NCBI GenBank assembly: GCA_936432065.2 | Contig: OW386285.2 | Coordinates: 141,389,235 to 141,453,234 of the forward strand | Length of the DNA stretch: 64,000 nucleotides | Direction of reading: 5' to 3' | DNA from: Rutpela maculata | Taxonomy: Eukaryota; Arthropoda; Insecta; Coleoptera; Cerambycidae | Shown here: positions 62,415 through 64,000 of the stretch, piece after piece | How positions within the stretch are numbered: position 1 is the stretch's first letter | Layout of the letters: each line of letters starts with the position of its first letter | Notes under the pieces: generated by a model | Seen by the model: only the letters and a program-made list of their open reading frames with translations | The model's database searches: none | What the model was told of the DNA's origin: nothing | Made by a program: the position numbers and the translations under genes

Positions 62415-63136
62415 GTAAGTCACCTTTTCCATTGTTACTTTTATGTTTGTTGCTTAAATTTGCTTTAAATGTACAATAGTATTTTGTAACCCAGTTTATG
62501 GAACTTGGTTCTTTGTAAATGATTCTACAACTTTGTTAATTCTCATTTTCACTTGAAGTCAAAGTTTCACTTGCCTTTTATGTTTTGACAGGATAATTTT
62601 TCTCTCTAAATCACTTTTATTTTTCATATAATTACATTTCTTGGGGATATTTATCCTTGATTACTTGTTTCCTGTATGACTATACTTTTTAATTAACTTT
62701 TCATGGAAAAATCTAAATTTCTGACTTCGTTTTTTTACTTGACAAATTATAAGCAAGAACTATTTTTTATTTTCTTAGTTTCCAGAACAAATATTCAAAA
62801 TATGACATATTTTGATATCTAGACCGAAATTTTGAAAATTTCTTGAAATCAGTTTTCTTTAAAATATATTATGAAGTGTTTTAAATGCTTGAAACAATTT
62901 CCTCGTGTCATTTAGAATATTTCTATGTAACTTTTATTTCTCTAGTCACATTATTAACTTCGTACCATAAATAAACTTTGTGGTTTTCACAAAACTTTCT
63001 TAAATTTTTAATTTACGTGCTATTTTAAAATGATTTACCCCTTTTAATTATACTAGACTAACTAAACTTCTTATTTCTATACATAAAACAACTATTCGAT
63101 ACTATTTTTATTAACTTTAAATTCTTTTCTTTTCAG

Positions 63137-63250
63137 GAAATATTACTTGATTTCTAGACTTGTATATGTATAGCCCTTACGATGGTAATTTACTTCCTAA
63201 AAAGAATCAATAGACCTTCCTGGAGGTTCTTTTTCTCAACACAAAGCAAA
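63137..63250 (+). CDS. Possible exon with mitochondrial-type presequence
   Basis: Acceptor TTTTCTTTTCAG|G and donor AAA|GTAAGT define a 114-nt exon. An ATG at 63182 opens 23 codons to the donor, M-V-I-Y-F-L-K-R-I-N-R-P-S-W-R-F-F-F-S-T..., rich in Arg, Phe, Ser and without acid residues, like a mitochondrial targeting sequence. The reading cannot be continued cleanly through the next two candidate exons, so either another exon is used or the gene is degenerate. Confidence 0.35.
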
Positions 63251-63368
63251 GTAAGTATGATACTAAACTTCTGATCAATTGAAAACTTTTAAGAAACAGT
63301 GGCTTAACAAAACTTTAGTATCGGCCAGTATTTCTTACTGCAAAACTAAACTAGGAGTTTAAATTCAG

Positions 63369-63395
63369 GGATTGCTCTTAATGAAGTTATGTCTG
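63369..63395 (+). other. Possible 27-nt microexon
   Basis: Bounded by AAATTCAG acceptor and CTG|GTAAGT donor. Length is a multiple of three. Support is only the splice signals. Confidence 0.25.
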
Positions 63396-63637
63396 GTAAG
63401 TATCTTTGTTTTTTCACTAATAGATTCTAGAGCAGATCACCGAATTTACCCAAAACTTGTAAAATTGATTTTTGGTTAACTTCTTTCTTTAAAAGTTGTT
63501 TTTGACCTTTTATTGTGTTAATCTTGAAGATTGATTTGTTCATTTTGTTTATTGTAAATGTTTTTTCAATCTTTTTGTTTAAATTTATCATTTTTATTAA
63601 AAGTTTATGGATTAATCTTTTTATTTTTTTGTTTTAG

Positions 63638-63798
63638 ATATGGAAAACCGCACTATCCATCTAGAGTTTTTTCTGCTATGAAGTATTTCGGAGCAACAAA
63701 TGTTTGTATACTACCTCAAAATCTGTTATCGAAGGATTTTCTATACTATTTTTTTATATCGCACATACACAAAAGGAAGTTTACTTTTCTAAGATAGA
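63638..63798 (+). CDS. Possible exon, weakly rhodanese-like
   Basis: Acceptor TTTTGTTTTAG and donor ATAGA|GTAAGT define a 161-nt exon. One frame (entered with one base) reads YGKPHYPSRVFSAMKYFG, then ATNVCILPQ, and stops just before the donor. 'SRVFxAMKYFGATNVxIL' loosely recalls the region after the first rhodanese motif of thiosulfate/mercaptopyruvate sulfurtransferases, which would agree with a mitochondrial presequence. But the frame does not join to the upstream exon and a stop precedes the donor. Possibly a truncated duplicate. Confidence 0.2.
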
Positions 63799-64000
63799 GT
63801 AAGTTCTACAAAATTTCTTATCAGCTATTGATTTTCTCTTGTTATAATATTTTCACTCTTATTGTGTACATGAACTACGCTGATTGTGTTTCTCACAGAA
63901 AATAGGATTGTTAGGTATAGATTTTCACCTATTTTGAAACTGTAAAATTATAAGATTTGTTTACAGAAATGTCTTTTGTTTAATGTATGAAATTCTAGCT
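63799..64000. other. Presumed intron at window edge
   Basis: Starts with GTAAGT after the 63638-63798 candidate exon; AT-rich, without an acceptor that defines a further exon before the end of the window. Confidence 0.25.

Noticed and set aside
1..64000. CRISPR array, bacterial operon or riboswitch
   Set aside because: All tandem repeats lack the repeat-spacer pattern, and genes show eukaryotic features (intron, poly(A) signals, retroelements).

Overview
The window is from a repeat-rich, AT-rich animal genome, most likely an insect or other arthropod. The evidence is the mix of mobile elements (Polinton/Maverick, a non-LTR retroelement, a Penelope-like element, Gypsy, Tc1/mariner-type, hAT-like and fold-back elements), a 28S rRNA fragment with an insect-like 3' end, and eukaryotic splice and poly(A) signals. 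There is almost no ordinary host gene. I cannot name the species.

Positions 72-14142 are one complete integrated Polinton (Maverick, adintovirus-like) of about 14.07 kb. It has inverted terminal repeats (704 bp left, 576 bp right), AG...CT ends and a 6-bp target duplication TCGATG on both sides. Left to right it carries: a small putative DNA-binding protein, an overlapping small ORF, and a 75-residue protein that reads as a PPP1R15 (GADD34/CReP)-type PP1 regulator (+ strand); a chromodomain integrase, a DUF8207-like protein and an A32/FtsK-type packaging ATPase (- strand); then, divergently, a parvovirus-type phospholipase A2, a pX/pVI-like minor protein, an adenain-type protease, a penton-like single jelly-roll protein, the double jelly-roll major capsid protein, a conserved 166-residue protein and a small spliced proline-rich gene (+ strand). 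After these come an array of five very long perfect hairpins, an unrecognised 248-residue gene, and debris: a C-terminal remnant of protein-primed DNA polymerase B, a 5S-like sequence, a second broken ATPase fragment and decayed copies of terminal-repeat sequence. Capsid, packaging, entry and integration genes look intact, but the replicative polymerase is missing.

Positions 14445-23225 are a set of nested long inverted repeats (fold-back elements inside fold-back elements) with almost no coding content. Positions 23800-25440 hold a LINE 3' end with a 5S-like sequence and a hAT-like non-autonomous element that contains two smaller MITEs. Positions 25570-37557 are a layered insertion: a minus-strand LINE (CCHC ORF1, endonuclease, reverse transcriptase) split by a 0.67-kb interspersed repeat, which is itself split by a young 7.5-kb LTR element with nearly identical 1.3-kb LTRs and no recognisable genes. 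A 450-bp fragment of 28S rRNA abuts the broken 5' end of the LINE.

Positions 38000-54800 contain palindromic MITEs, a Penelope-like GIY-YIG remnant, LINE tails and a broken Tc1/mariner-type transposase. Positions 54818-58782 are a Gypsy element with intact LTRs, primer site and polypurine tract; it has lost reverse transcriptase, RNase H and the integrase core. Positions 58787-64000 hold further repeat fragments and, at the right edge, a run of good splice-site pairs that may be the 5' part of a real or degenerate host gene.
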